From: Phycisphaerae bacterium
GTDB taxonomy: Bacteria; Planctomycetota; Phycisphaerae; Phycisphaerales; UBA1924
DNA: 39,665 nucleotides
Assembly (NCBI GenBank): GCA_030426395.1
Contig: JAUHYE010000021.1
Location: 1 to 39,665 of the forward strand
Direction of reading: 5' to 3'
Below the pieces are notes generated by a model. That model had not been told where the DNA came from. It saw nothing but the letters and a program-made list of their open reading frames with translations, and searched no databases. Shown in pieces: positions 19,667 through 27,939 of the stretch. Every line of letters begins with the position of its first letter. Position 1 is the first letter of the stretch. The translations under genes were made by a program, and so were the position numbers.

Positions 19667-21955
19667 ATGACCAACCTCACGATCGTGCTTCCGACGTACA
19701 ACGAGGCGCCCAACCTGGAGCGCATGGTCGAGTCCCTGCTGGCCTTGCCGATCGAGCACGCCGTCCGCATCGTTGTCGTGGACGATAACAGCCCCGACGG
19801 CACCGGGGGGATCGCCGACGAATTGGCCTCGCGACACCCCGGCGCGGTGAGCGTGCTGCACCGATCAAAGAAGGAGGGCCTGGGCGCGGCGTACCTGGCG
19901 GGCTTTCGCAAGGCCCTCGACGACGGCGCCGACCTTGTGCTTCAGATGGACTGCGATTTTTCGCATCGGCCCGAGGACGTGCCCGCGCTCCTGGCCGCCG
20001 CGGAGAATGCCGACCTGGTCATCGGCTCGCGATTCTGCACCGGCGGCACGCTGGGCGAGACCTGGAGCCGGGCCCGCCGGGCGCTCAGCCGCGTGGCAAA
20101 TGGGTTGTACGTCCGCTGGTCGCTGGGCCTGCCCGTGCACGACGCGACGGGCGGCTTCCGTGTGTGGAAGCGCGAGACGCTCGAGGCCATCGACCCGTGG
20201 AAGCGCCTGACGCAGGGCGGCTACGGCTTCCAGGTCGAGATGGCCTACATGGCACACTGCCTGGGCCTGCGCATCGCCGAGGTGCCCATCCACTTCCCCG
20301 ACCGCGCCCAGGGGCAATCGAAGATGAGCGGCCGCGTCATGGCCGAGGCCGCGCTGAACGTGCCGCTGCTGCGCGACGAGCACGCCGGCCTGCGCCCGCC
20401 GGGATGGCGTCGGTTGCCTGCGGCGATCCCGACGATCCGTACGCGCACGCAGCGCCGCGTGCTCGTCCTGGTCGTGCTCGCGTTGCTCGTACGTTTCGTG
20501 GCCTTGGCCCAGATGTCCCTGGCCCCCGAGGAGGCGTATTACTGGATGTACGCCCAGCAGCCCAGCCTGAGCTACTTCGACCACCCGCCCATGGTCTCGT
20601 GGGTCATCGCCCTGGGCACGTTGCTCTTCGGCCACACAGAGCTTGGCGTGCGCTTCGTGGGCCAGGCGCTCATGCTCGCCGCGGCGGTGCTGATGTATCG
20701 CTTCGGGTCGGCGTGGTTCGGGCGCGGCGCGGGATTGGCGGCGGCCGTGCTGCTGCTGGTGCTGCCGTTATATTACGCCACGGGCTTCATCGCCACCATG
20801 GACGCGCCGCTGCTGTTCTTCTGGATGCTCTGCCTGGTTGGCGTCACCATGGCCCTGCGCGAGAACCGTGCGATCGGCTGGTACCTGGCCGGCGCGGCCT
20901 TGGGCGGCGCGTTGCTGAGCAAGTACACCGGCGTCTTCCTGGCGGCTGGCGCCGTGGGCGCGGTGGTCGTACACGCGCCGTGGCGACGCCACCTGCGCAC
21001 CGTGCACCCCTACTTGGGCGTGCTGCTGGCCGCGGCGATCTTCTCGCCCGTGATCTATTGGAACGCGACGCACGACTGGGCCAGCTTCCGGTTCCAGTTC
21101 CTCGACCGCTTCGGCAACGAGCCGGTGAGCCTGGGCACCATCGCCGCATTCGTGGGCATCCAGGTCCTGGCGCTCACGCCCGTGCTGCTCTGGCGGCTGC
21201 TTGCCGACATCCCGCGATTGGCGCGCCGGCGCCGGTTCCTCCAGCCCAGATGGGTCATCACCGCGGCGTTCTCCTTGCCGCTGCTTGGGGTGATGGCCCT
21301 CAAGTCCGTCCGCCACGACATCCACCTGAACTGGACGCTGCCGGCCCTGCTCGTGCTGCTTCCCGCGGCGTCGTACCTGTTCCTGGCGCGGGTGCGCCTG
21401 GCGAAGACCACCGCGCGGCGGCTGGCCTGGTCGCGCCAGCTCTCGTGGACCGCCGGCGCGAGCGCCGCCTCGGTCATCGGCGTCATGCTCTTCCTGCTGT
21501 TGACCGAGGCCAATCACAGCCCCGTGTCGGCGTTCGGCCCGTGGCAGGAACTGGCCGGCATCGTCGAGGAGTACGAGGAGGTGCTCGAGCACGAGAGCGG
21601 CCGCGATCCCATGATCGTCGGGATGGACAAGTACCGACTGGCCAGCGTGCTGGCGTTCTATCGCGGACCGATGGAAACCCACGCCGAGTCGGCACAACTC
21701 ACCAACAGCCAATGGCTCGTCGAGGGCCCGGGCCTGGGCTACCGCTACTGGAGCGAGCCGAGCGACTGGCTGGGGTACGACTGCGTCGTCGTCGCCGACG
21801 CACGAAACACCGACCTGCACGCCAAGCTGGACCATGTCTTCGGATCGGTCGAGATCGTGCAGGACGAACGCCTGTCGAACCTTGGCAAGAAGCGGTACCA
21901 GATCGCCATCTGCCGCGGCTACACGCCCACCGCCAGCGTCCTCGCCAGGCGCTAA
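19667..21955 (+). CDS. Two-domain glycosyltransferase: GT2 polyprenol-phosphate transferase fused to GT39/GT83-like membrane transferase
   Basis: The 762-residue protein joins two steps that are often separate. Residues 1-240 are a GT2 enzyme of the dolichol-phosphate mannosyltransferase kind (LTIVLPTYNEAPNL, VVVDDNSPDGTGGI, LQMDCDFSHRPEDVP, GSRFCTGGT, FPDRAQGQSKMSG), which loads a sugar onto a polyprenyl phosphate. Residues 260-660 are a polytopic domain of the ArnT/PMT type, opening with the external-loop signature APEEAYYWMYAQQPSLSYFDHPP; family members transfer sugar from the lipid carrier to an acceptor outside the membrane. A soluble C-terminal tail follows. The fusion suggests direct hand-over of the polyprenyl-linked sugar. 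Acceptor (lipid A, protein or glycan) is unknown. The start at 19667 is the ATG beginning MTNLTIVLPTYNE. Confidence 0.92.
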   Translation: MTNLTIVLPTYNEAPNLERMVESLLALPIEHAVRIVVVDDNSPDGTGGIADELASRHPGAVSVLHRSKKEGLGAAYLAGFRKALDDGADLVLQMDCDFSHRPEDVPALLAAAENADLVIGSRFCTGGTLGETWSRARRALSRVANGLYVRWSLGLPVHDATGGFRVWKRETLEAIDPWKRLTQGGYGFQVEMAYMAHCLGLRIAEVPIHFPDRAQGQSKMSGRVMAEAALNVPLLRDEHAGLRPPGWRRLPAAIPTIRTRTQRRVLVLVVLALLVRFVALAQMSLAPEEAYYWMYAQQPSLSYFDHPPMVSWVIALGTLLFGHTELGVRFVGQALMLAAAVLMYRFGSAWFGRGAGLAAAVLLLVLPLYYATGFIATMDAPLLFFWMLCLVGVTMALRENRAIGWYLAGAALGGALLSKYTGVFLAAGAVGAVVVHAPWRRHLRTVHPYLGVLLAAAIFSPVIYWNATHDWASFRFQFLDRFGNEPVSLGTIAAFVGIQVLALTPVLLWRLLADIPRLARRRRFLQPRWVITAAFSLPLLGVMALKSVRHDIHLNWTLPALLVLLPAASYLFLARVRLAKTTARRLAWSRQLSWTAGASAASVIGVMLFLLLTEANHSPVSAFGPWQELAGIVEEYEEVLEHESGRDPMIVGMDKYRLASVLAFYRGPMETHAESAQLTNSQWLVEGPGLGYRYWSEPSDWLGYDCVVVADARNTDLHAKLDHVFGSVEIVQDERLSNLGKKRYQIAICRGYTPTASVLARR

Positions 21956-21965
21956 GAAAGCGAGA

Positions 21966-21996
21966 CGCCCCCGCCGAGGCCGGCTCGACGGGGGCG
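21966..21996. terminator. Hairpin between convergent genes
   Basis: The arms 21966-21978 and 21984-21996 (CGCCCCCGCCGAG and CTCGACGGGGGCG) form a 13-pair stem with one C-A mismatch and a 5-base loop. It lies 10 bases after the glycosyltransferase stop and 31 bases after the rpsA stop on the other strand. No U-run follows on the plus strand; on the minus strand the tract TCTCGCTTTCTTA follows, so it more probably serves rpsA. Confidence 0.55.
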
Positions 21997-22027
21997 AATG
22001 TTGGCTCTCTCATCGAGGAAGACCGGC

Positions 22028-23344
22028 TTAACCCAGCCCGCCCTTGAACCCGCCGCTGCCGAATTTCTCGCGGAGCCGGCGGAGCTGGGGTGTTTCCTTC
22101 AGGATCTCTTCGGCGCTGGGGCCACGCTCGCCCTTGTCCTTCGAGCCGGCCGGGGCGGCCTTGAGGGCCTTCATGCTCAGGCCGATGCGGCGCGAGCCGG
22201 GGTCGACGCTCAGCACCTTCACCTTCACCACCTCGTCGGGCTTGACGGCGTCGCTCACTACCTTCACGCGTCGGTGGTCGAGCTCGGAAATGTGGATCAG
22301 ACCCTCGACGCCCGGGGCCAGCTCGACGAACGCGCCGAAGTCCATGATCTTCGTGACGCGGCCCGACAGCTCGGCGCCCTCTTCGATCGCGCCCATCTTC
22401 TCGGCGTAGGGGTCGGCCTGGAGCTGCTTCATGCCCAGACCGATGCGCTGGTTCTCCCAGTCGAGCTTCAGGATCTCGACGCGGACCTGCTGGCCCTCGC
22501 TGAGCATCTTACGAACGGCTGCCTCGCCCTGGCCGATGCGCTCGTGCGAGAGGTCCGAAACGTGGATGAGCCCGTCGATGCCGCCGATGTCGACGAACGC
22601 CCCGAACGGCGCGATGCGCTGCACGGTGCCCTCGACCACCTGGCCGACGGCCAGCGTGTCCTTGAGCTTCTCGGCTTCCTTGGCGCGTTCCTTTTCGAGG
22701 ATAACCCGGCGGCTGAGCACGACGTTGCCCTGCCCGCGCCGCTCGACGCGCTGAACCTCGCACTCGAGCTTCTGGCCGATGAACTTGTCCAGGTCGTTCA
22801 CGCGCTCGATGGCCACCTGGCTGGCGGGCAGAAAGGCGCGGTGGCCGCCGGCCAGTTCCATCTCCAGGCCGCCCTTGTTCGTGCCCACGCAGGTGGCCTC
22901 AACCACCTGGCCGGTTTGCAGCGTGTCCCAGATGGCCTTGCGGATGGCGCCGGGCCGGGCACAGACGAAGATCGACTCGTCCTTGTCGAAGCGTTCGACG
23001 AGCACCTCGAGTTCCTGGCCGGCCTCGGGCATGTTCTCGCCCTCGCGCCACTGGTCGCGCGAGACGATGCCCAGCTCTTTGGGGCCGAACTCCAGGAAGA
23101 TGTCGCTCTCGGTGACGTTGACCACCTTGCCCGAGCGCATCGAGGATTGACCACCGACGACGCGTGGCCCGCGGATGCCGCCCGGCTTGCCCTTCCCGGC
23201 ACCGGGCTGGTCGGCGGGCGTCGAGGCGTCCATCGCCGCGTCGATCTGCTTGGACAGCTCGTCGCTCAGTGGCTGGGCCTGCGGCATGCCGTCGGCTGCG
23301 GGCGTCGTGTCGGTCGTCGGGGTGCTGGTGTGCTCTTCGGCCAT
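22028..23344 (-). CDS. rpsA: 30S ribosomal protein S1-like, four S1 domains
   Basis: This 438-residue protein binds mRNA and helps the 30S subunit start translation. Four S1 (OB-fold) repeats are visible, near residues 70-135 (VNVTESDIFLEFGPKELGIV), 145-215 (TCVGTNKGGLEMELAGGHRAFLP), 235-305 (GTVQRIAPFGAFVDIGGIDG) and 320-390 (GRVTKIMDFGAFVELAPGVEG). The enterobacterial protein has six, but four to five is common elsewhere. The first two are divergent, as ribosome-binding S1 domains usually are. The N-terminus is Thr/Pro/Asp-rich and the C-terminus is basic and Gly-rich (EKFGSGGFKGGLG). The start at 23344 begins MAEEHTST. The leader has two hairpins (see 23375-23434). An RNA-binding S1-domain protein other than the true rpsA is the main alternative. 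Confidence 0.88.
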   Translation of the reverse strand: MAEEHTSTPTTDTTPAADGMPQAQPLSDELSKQIDAAMDASTPADQPGAGKGKPGGIRGPRVVGGQSSMRSGKVVNVTESDIFLEFGPKELGIVSRDQWREGENMPEAGQELEVLVERFDKDESIFVCARPGAIRKAIWDTLQTGQVVEATCVGTNKGGLEMELAGGHRAFLPASQVAIERVNDLDKFIGQKLECEVQRVERRGQGNVVLSRRVILEKERAKEAEKLKDTLAVGQVVEGTVQRIAPFGAFVDIGGIDGLIHVSDLSHERIGQGEAAVRKMLSEGQQVRVEILKLDWENQRIGLGMKQLQADPYAEKMGAIEEGAELSGRVTKIMDFGAFVELAPGVEGLIHISELDHRRVKVVSDAVKPDEVVKVKVLSVDPGSRRIGLSMKALKAAPAGSKDKGERGPSAEEILKETPQLRRLREKFGSGGFKGGLG

Positions 23345-23374
23345 GGCGGTGGATTCCGGACGGGTGAAGGTGAG

Positions 23375-23434
23375 AAACTGGAACTCCAGTTTTGGGAACG
23401 ATGCTCGGAACGCCGGCACACGTCGCTGCCGGCG
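23375..23434 (-). promoter_or_regulatory. Two hairpins in the rpsA leader
   Basis: On the mRNA strand, a first hairpin has 7-bp arms (23434-23428 and 23417-23411, CGCCGGC and GCCGGCG) with a 10-base loop. The second is AAACTGGAGTTCCAGTTT at 23392-23375, with up to 8 pairs and GGAG in its apex, ending 30 bases before the start codon. Ribosomal protein S1 of gamma-proteobacteria controls its own translation through leader hairpins; whether this leader acts likewise is inference. Confidence 0.4.
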
Positions 23435-23497
23435 AGGGAAAGTCTAGCGGTGGGTGGCGTCCGTGCGTCTGGAAACGTGGCCCAGTGGCCTGTGGTC

Positions 23498-24655
23498 CTA
23501 TCGCCCCGCGGGCCGGCCGACGGGCGCATCCTGGCCCGGCTGGGTCGAGACCTCGACGTCGAGGTCGATGGTGGGGTTGGCCGAGGCCATGTTGTCGCCC
23601 ATCGTGTCGCGGATGGCCTCCACGATGCGTTGGGCCGTCCGCACGTTGGCGAAGCCGGCCTTGGCGTCGATGGGCGGCGGGCTGCCCGTGTGGATGGCGT
23701 CCAGGAATGCCCGGATCTCCATCACGATGGGCTCGCCGTCATCGATCTCGAGCTGCTCGACGTTGACCAACTCGTCCCACTTCAGGTCCGTCAGGTCGAC
23801 GCCCCCGCGGAGCTGCGAGCGGATCTCACGCATTTGCAGTTCATTGGCCGTGCGGCGGATGATGACGCCCGTCTTGGCGCCGTAGTCGAGCTTGATGTAG
23901 GCCTTCTCGCCCGTGATTCGGGTCACGCGCTCGGTCTTGAGCGCCAAGCGGCTGGCGGTGATGTTTGCTACGCACGCCCCGCTTGGCTTGTGCCACGTCA
24001 GGCGGGCGTTGCAGATGTCCTCGTGCTCGGTCACCACCGCCACGCCCGCGGCCTGGATCTCATCGGGCTCGGTGCCGCCCATGAGCATGAGCACCACGTC
24101 CAGGTCGTGGATCATCATGTCCATGACCACGCCGATGTCGACGCTGCGGAAGGTCATCGGGCTCACGCGGTGCACCTCGATGAACCGCGGGGTGATCGAC
24201 TCGTCGGCCGCCGTCGCCCGCTGCATCGCCCGCATGATGGGGTTGAACCGCTCGATGTGACCGACCATGAGCACCACGCCGCGCTGCTCGGCCAAATCGC
24301 GGATGGCCTCGGCATCGGCCGACGTGCCCGCGAGCGGCTTCTCGATCAGGCAGTGCACGCCCGCGTTGATGCATCGCTCGGCCAGGTCGCGATGGGCGGA
24401 AGTGGGGGCCGCGATCGACACCGCGTCGACGCCCGCTTCCAGCAGATCATCGAGTGTTGCGAATGCGCGGCCGCCGAACTGCTCGGCCATCTCACCCGCG
24501 CGGTCGAGGTTGGCGTCGACGACGCCGACCAGTTCGGTGTCGGCGAGTTGCCCGTACACGCGCGCGTGGTGGCGGCCCATTCGGCCAACACCCACGGCCC
24601 CGCATCGCAGGCGGGCGCCGTTGGTCTTGCCGGTCTGGGGGTTGGGTGTGGTCAC
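23498..24655 (-). CDS. Gfo/Idh/MocA family NAD(P)-dependent oxidoreductase
   Basis: The 385-residue protein has the family's Rossmann dinucleotide site GAVGVGRMGRHHARVY (19-34), the EKP motif (105-107, LIEKPLAG), VGHIERFNP (131-139) and DMMIHDLDVVL (179-189), whose His is the likely catalytic base or ligand. Close relatives with GHIERFNP include UDP-N-acetylglucosamine 3-dehydrogenases of the WlbA/GnnA kind, so a nucleotide sugar is a fair guess for substrate, but inositol or other sugars cannot be excluded. The GTG at 24655 gives a short lead-in to the Rossmann fold; an ATG at 24730 would overlap trxA by 44 bases. It follows trxA by 31 bases. An envelope-sugar role would fit the glycan genes at 17.0-22.0 kb. 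Confidence 0.88.
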   Translation of the reverse strand: MTTPNPQTGKTNGARLRCGAVGVGRMGRHHARVYGQLADTELVGVVDANLDRAGEMAEQFGGRAFATLDDLLEAGVDAVSIAAPTSAHRDLAERCINAGVHCLIEKPLAGTSADAEAIRDLAEQRGVVLMVGHIERFNPIMRAMQRATAADESITPRFIEVHRVSPMTFRSVDIGVVMDMMIHDLDVVLMLMGGTEPDEIQAAGVAVVTEHEDICNARLTWHKPSGACVANITASRLALKTERVTRITGEKAYIKLDYGAKTGVIIRRTANELQMREIRSQLRGGVDLTDLKWDELVNVEQLEIDDGEPIVMEIRAFLDAIHTGSPPPIDAKAGFANVRTAQRIVEAIRDTMGDNMASANPTIDLDVEVSTQPGQDAPVGRPAGR

Positions 24656-24686
24656 CAGGGACTGTATCGCGTGCGTGGTGGTGTGG

Positions 24687-25025
24687 TCAGGCCGCGCCGA
24701 CGGCGCCGTTGATGGCCGCCGCGAGCTCATCGCGATTCTTCAGCCCGATGAACTTCTCGACGGGCTCGCCATCCTTGAACAGGATGATCGTGGGGATGGC
24801 GTGGATCCCGTACTTCACGGCCACTTCGCGGTTGTTATCCGTGTCGAGCTTGCCCACCTTGGCCTTGCCGGCGAATTCCTCGGCGATCTGGTCCACCGTC
24901 GGGGCCAGCATGCGGCAGGGCATGCACCACTCGGCCCAGAAGTCCACGAGAACGGGTTGGTCGCTCTTGAGCACCTCGGCCTCGAAGTTAGCGTCGGTAA
25001 ACTCCTGAACATGCTCGTTGGACAT
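24687..25025 (-). CDS. trxA: Thioredoxin
   Basis: This 112-residue thioredoxin reduces protein disulfides in the cytoplasm. The active site is WCMPC at residues 33-37 in a fully typical setting (VLVDFWAEWCMPCRMLAPTVDQ), so Met replaces the usual Gly between the cysteines. The cis-Pro (P78 in HAIPTIILF) and the FKDGEPVEKFIG segment are normal. The start is fixed by AAGGAG 8 bases before the ATG. It is placed between folP (127 bases upstream) and the Gfo/Idh/MocA gene (31 bases downstream) on the same strand. The Bcp peroxiredoxin at 29147-29656 is a plausible electron acceptor. Change of the dipeptide inside the active site tunes redox potential in this family. Confidence 0.96.
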   Translation of the reverse strand: MSNEHVQEFTDANFEAEVLKSDQPVLVDFWAEWCMPCRMLAPTVDQIAEEFAGKAKVGKLDTDNNREVAVKYGIHAIPTIILFKDGEPVEKFIGLKNRDELAAAINGAVGAA

Positions 25026-25152
25026 GTGCCGCTCCTTGCGTTTCGCGGGCCATCGTCGGCCCGTCCGTCCCGAATCCGGCCGAGATCGGACAACCGATCC
25101 TAGCGAGCCGCCCGGTCCCTTCCACTGGGCCCGGGGCACCACCGGGGTGCTT

Positions 25153-26073
25153 CTACTTAACCACCGAGCCCCCGCCGTCATTCCAAGCGGTCACGAGCGA
25201 TAACACACGAACGTGCTCGGCCACGTCGTGCACGCGGTGCAGCATCGCCCCGCCCACGGCCCCCAGCACGGTGGCCGCGATCGACCCTGCCAGCCGATCC
25301 GCCGGCTCGCTCGACTCGCCAATCGACACCCGCCCCACGAACCGCTTGCGGCTGGCCCCGATGTACACCGGGAAACCGAGCTTCGTGAGTTCGCCGACGT
25401 GCCTCAGCAGCTCCATGTTCTGGCCCACGCTCTTGCCGAAGCCCAGGCCCGGGTCGATGACAATGTGCTCACGTGTCACGCCCTTGGCGATCGCACGCTC
25501 GGCATGCGTGGCCAACGCCGCGCGCACGGCGGCCACCACGCCCCCCTCGAACTCAGGCTCACGCTCGTATTCGTCGGCGTACTTGTCCTTCGGCGGTGCT
25601 ACGCCCCGGTGCATCAGCACCAGCCCAGCGCCTTCGCGAGCAACGACATCGAGCAACTCGGCATCTTCCGTGCCGCCCGAAACGTCGTTAATCGCATCCG
25701 CGCCAGCGTTGATCGCCGCCAGCGCGACTTCGGCAAGCGTCGTGTCCACACTGATCGGAATGCCCGAGATGGCCGCATCATCGCACCCACGGATGGCCTC
25801 GATGATCGGCAGCACCCGCGAGATCTGCTCTTCTGCCGAGACTCGCTTGGCGCCGGGCCGTGTGCTCTCGCCACCGATATCGAGCATCGCCGCCCCATCG
25901 CGCACAGCCTGCGATGCGCGCGCCAAAGCGGTTCCAATGCTCGACAACTGGCCGCCGTCGTAGAAGCTGTCGGGCGTTGCATTGAGAATGGCAACGACGC
26001 GCGGCCGCTCCAGGGCGACCGCGCGTCCGTGGGCGAGCGCCCAGGTCTTGTGCTGGCTGGTCGAATCGATCAG
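25153..26073 (-). CDS. folP: Dihydropteroate synthase, probably with a CTG start
   Basis: The enzyme condenses p-aminobenzoate with the pterin pyrophosphate in folate synthesis. Family motifs are all present: VVAILNATPDSFYDGG, MLDIGGESTRPGA, ISVDTT, INDVSGG, VLMHRG, IVIDPGLGFGKS and YIGASRKRF. The first of them (pyrophosphate and metal binding) lies upstream of the only usable TTG at 25947, and the frame has no ATG, GTG or TTG before an in-frame stop. A CTG at 26073 overlaps the upstream TGA as CTGA, the same coupling geometry as ATGA and GTGA overlaps elsewhere here, and would give 306 residues with an N-terminus of normal length. A second CTG lies shortly before ERPRVVAILN. The start is therefore inferred, not certain; the enzyme identity is secure. 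Confidence 0.93.
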   Translation of the reverse strand: MIDSTSQHKTWALAHGRAVALERPRVVAILNATPDSFYDGGQLSSIGTALARASQAVRDGAAMLDIGGESTRPGAKRVSAEEQISRVLPIIEAIRGCDDAAISGIPISVDTTLAEVALAAINAGADAINDVSGGTEDAELLDVVAREGAGLVLMHRGVAPPKDKYADEYEREPEFEGGVVAAVRAALATHAERAIAKGVTREHIVIDPGLGFGKSVGQNMELLRHVGELTKLGFPVYIGASRKRFVGRVSIGESSEPADRLAGSIAATVLGAVGGAMLHRVHDVAEHVRVLSLVTAWNDGGGSVVK

Positions 26074-27797
26074 AACGCCGGCCCGCTGTCGTCCTCGTCC
26101 TCGAACTCCATACCCGGGCCGCCGCCGCCCATCATTGGGCCGAACTGCATGCCGAGTTCCATGCCCTTGGAGATCACCGCGGGCGAGATGTGCAGCGCGA
26201 TCTCGGCGGTGCTGTCTCCGCTGGCCGCCACGATGCCGATGGGCGGCATGGGCGGGATCTCGCCGAGGAACGCCGACCCGATGCCCAGCAGTTGATCGAA
26301 GCCGACGTAGACCTCCAGGGCGCGATTGCCTGGCAGCTTGTTGGAGATCGCGGCGATGGCCTCGTTCGCGCCCAGGCCGCCGCCGTTGTTGGCCGCGTTG
26401 AGCGTCTGGGTCAGCATCTGGCTGTTGCGCGACATGGTCATGACCACGCCCTGCTTGCTCGGAGCAACATAGCCGCCCAGACCGTTGCTGCCGAAGATGC
26501 TGCTCATGGCCATCTGGGCTTGCTGGGCCTGCTCATCGGCATCGCCCTCGATGTTGGTCGCAACGCCCCACTCGTCGACCGTCACACCCTCGATGGTGCG
26601 CGCCTCGGGGCGGTAGCTGGTGGTGGTCGAGATGGTCATGCCGTCCTGCTCGACCTTCTGCCCGTCGGCCGCACGCAGGCCGTCGGCCATCGCGGTCTTG
26701 AGCTTCTCGGGCGTGTCGGAGCGGTAATACGCCGCGCTGCGGACGAACGCGCCAGCGCCAATGGTGATCTCCTGCATCGAGGGGGCCCCGAGCACCATCG
26801 CGCCACCGGTCGAGTTGTTCATCACGTCCATCATGGCCTTGGCCTGCGCGGGCGGCTGGTCGCCCATGCCGCTCTGCAGCATGCCCATGATGCTCCGCGT
26901 GGCCGGCGACGACGTGTCGTACGCGATCGCGAAGGCGAAGGGCATCTGCGGCAGCCGCTCGAGCAGCCCGCTCGTGTCGGACTTGCCGCTGAACAGGCCG
27001 GCGAGCAGCGAGCCCTCCTTGAAGCTGCTCAGCAGGCGGGCCGTCACGCCGTCGTCCTCGAAGTCGAGCGAAACCACGCCCGTCTGCGCGTCGGTCAGGA
27101 AGGCGCTCACCAGCGGATCGAACGACGCGATGCCCTGGGCGGCCTCGGGACCGGCCATGAACATCGCCATGCCCTTCATGCCCTCGTAGCTCTCGCGCCA
27201 GTCTGCCGCCATCGACGCGATCGAGCCCATGATGAAGACGTCGGCCGACTCGGCCGCGCCAAGCGAGCGGGCGCCCATCGACTCGACGTGCCCGGCCTTA
27301 TGGCCCTTGGTGGGCTCCCAATCATCGAGCGGCTCGCTCATGTTGCTCAGCGCTGCGAAGTTGTCGCCAGCCATCCTGACGAACACGTCCTGCCCGCCGA
27401 ATTCGATCTCTTCCACGCCCGCGCCAACACCGCCGCGCGCGGTCACGAACTCCTTGTAGTTGCTCACCGGCAGCAGCATGATGCTCTCGGCGCCGTCGCC
27501 CGTGAAGAAGAACGCGGCCGAACCGCCGCCGTCGACCGCCACGCCGTTGGCCTCGTCGAGCATGGCCTGCATCTCGCCGCCCATGACGGGGATGCCGCTG
27601 GCCGCCATGAACGCCCTCAGATCGCCCATCGCGTTGCCAAGGTTGTTGATCGCCACGACGCCCGCGACGTCGTTGGGCACGTAGTCGAGCGCGTCGGGGG
27701 CCGCCAGCGCCGGGGCCGAGATCGCCAGCCCACAGGCCGAGACGACACACGCGAGCCGGCCAGCCAGGCCCTCAAACGAACGAGCGGTCGTGAACAT
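26070..27797 (-). CDS. Large exported protein of unknown function
   Basis: This 575-residue protein starts at an ATG with AGGAGG six bases ahead. A signal peptide is visible (LACVVSACGLAISAPALA, cleavage before APDALDYVP). The mature part begins YVPNDVAGVVAINNLGNAMGD, a style seen in planctomycete periplasmic proteins with repeated alpha/beta modules, and has a long middle with alternating strands and Met/Gly-rich helices. No domain is recognised. The C-terminus is Gly/Met-rich and then acidic (MEFEDEDDSGPAF). Its stop overlaps the inferred folP start by four bases, an unexpected coupling of an exported protein to a folate enzyme. The leader contains a 7-bp hairpin at 27846-27862 (GCGTGGC and GCCACGC around three bases), about 50 bases before the start. 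Confidence 0.8.
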   Translation of the reverse strand: MFTTARSFEGLAGRLACVVSACGLAISAPALAAPDALDYVPNDVAGVVAINNLGNAMGDLRAFMAASGIPVMGGEMQAMLDEANGVAVDGGGSAAFFFTGDGAESIMLLPVSNYKEFVTARGGVGAGVEEIEFGGQDVFVRMAGDNFAALSNMSEPLDDWEPTKGHKAGHVESMGARSLGAAESADVFIMGSIASMAADWRESYEGMKGMAMFMAGPEAAQGIASFDPLVSAFLTDAQTGVVSLDFEDDGVTARLLSSFKEGSLLAGLFSGKSDTSGLLERLPQMPFAFAIAYDTSSPATRSIMGMLQSGMGDQPPAQAKAMMDVMNNSTGGAMVLGAPSMQEITIGAGAFVRSAAYYRSDTPEKLKTAMADGLRAADGQKVEQDGMTISTTTSYRPEARTIEGVTVDEWGVATNIEGDADEQAQQAQMAMSSIFGSNGLGGYVAPSKQGVVMTMSRNSQMLTQTLNAANNGGGLGANEAIAAISNKLPGNRALEVYVGFDQLLGIGSAFLGEIPPMPPIGIVAASGDSTAEIALHISPAVISKGMELGMQFGPMMGGGGPGMEFEDEDDSGPAF

Positions 27798-27845
27798 CAG
27801 AATCCTCCTGGCCTTCCTTGGGCCCGCCTTGCCATGCTTGTTGAA

Positions 27846-27862
27846 GCGTGGCCGGGCCACGC
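27846..27862 (-). repeat. Short inverted repeat in a gene leader
   Basis: Seven-base arms (27846-27852 and 27856-27862) flank a three-base centre. It lies 49 bases upstream of the start codon at 27797. It could be an RNA hairpin in the leader or a small operator. Nothing further supports either. Confidence 0.35.
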
Positions 27863-27939
27863 ACCTGCGTTCAGAGAGTCTATCGGAAGTCGCCCCCCGG
27901 CCTTTCCCGTGGTCAGGGGCAACCTCCGGGGGAGCAATG

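Noticed and set aside
21998-24712. A 904-codon open frame on the plus strand, antisense to rpsA and the oxidoreductase gene
   Set aside because: The minus-strand genes carry clear conserved motifs; the antisense frame is open because of high GC at third positions and its protein is a low-complexity His/Asp/Leu mix.
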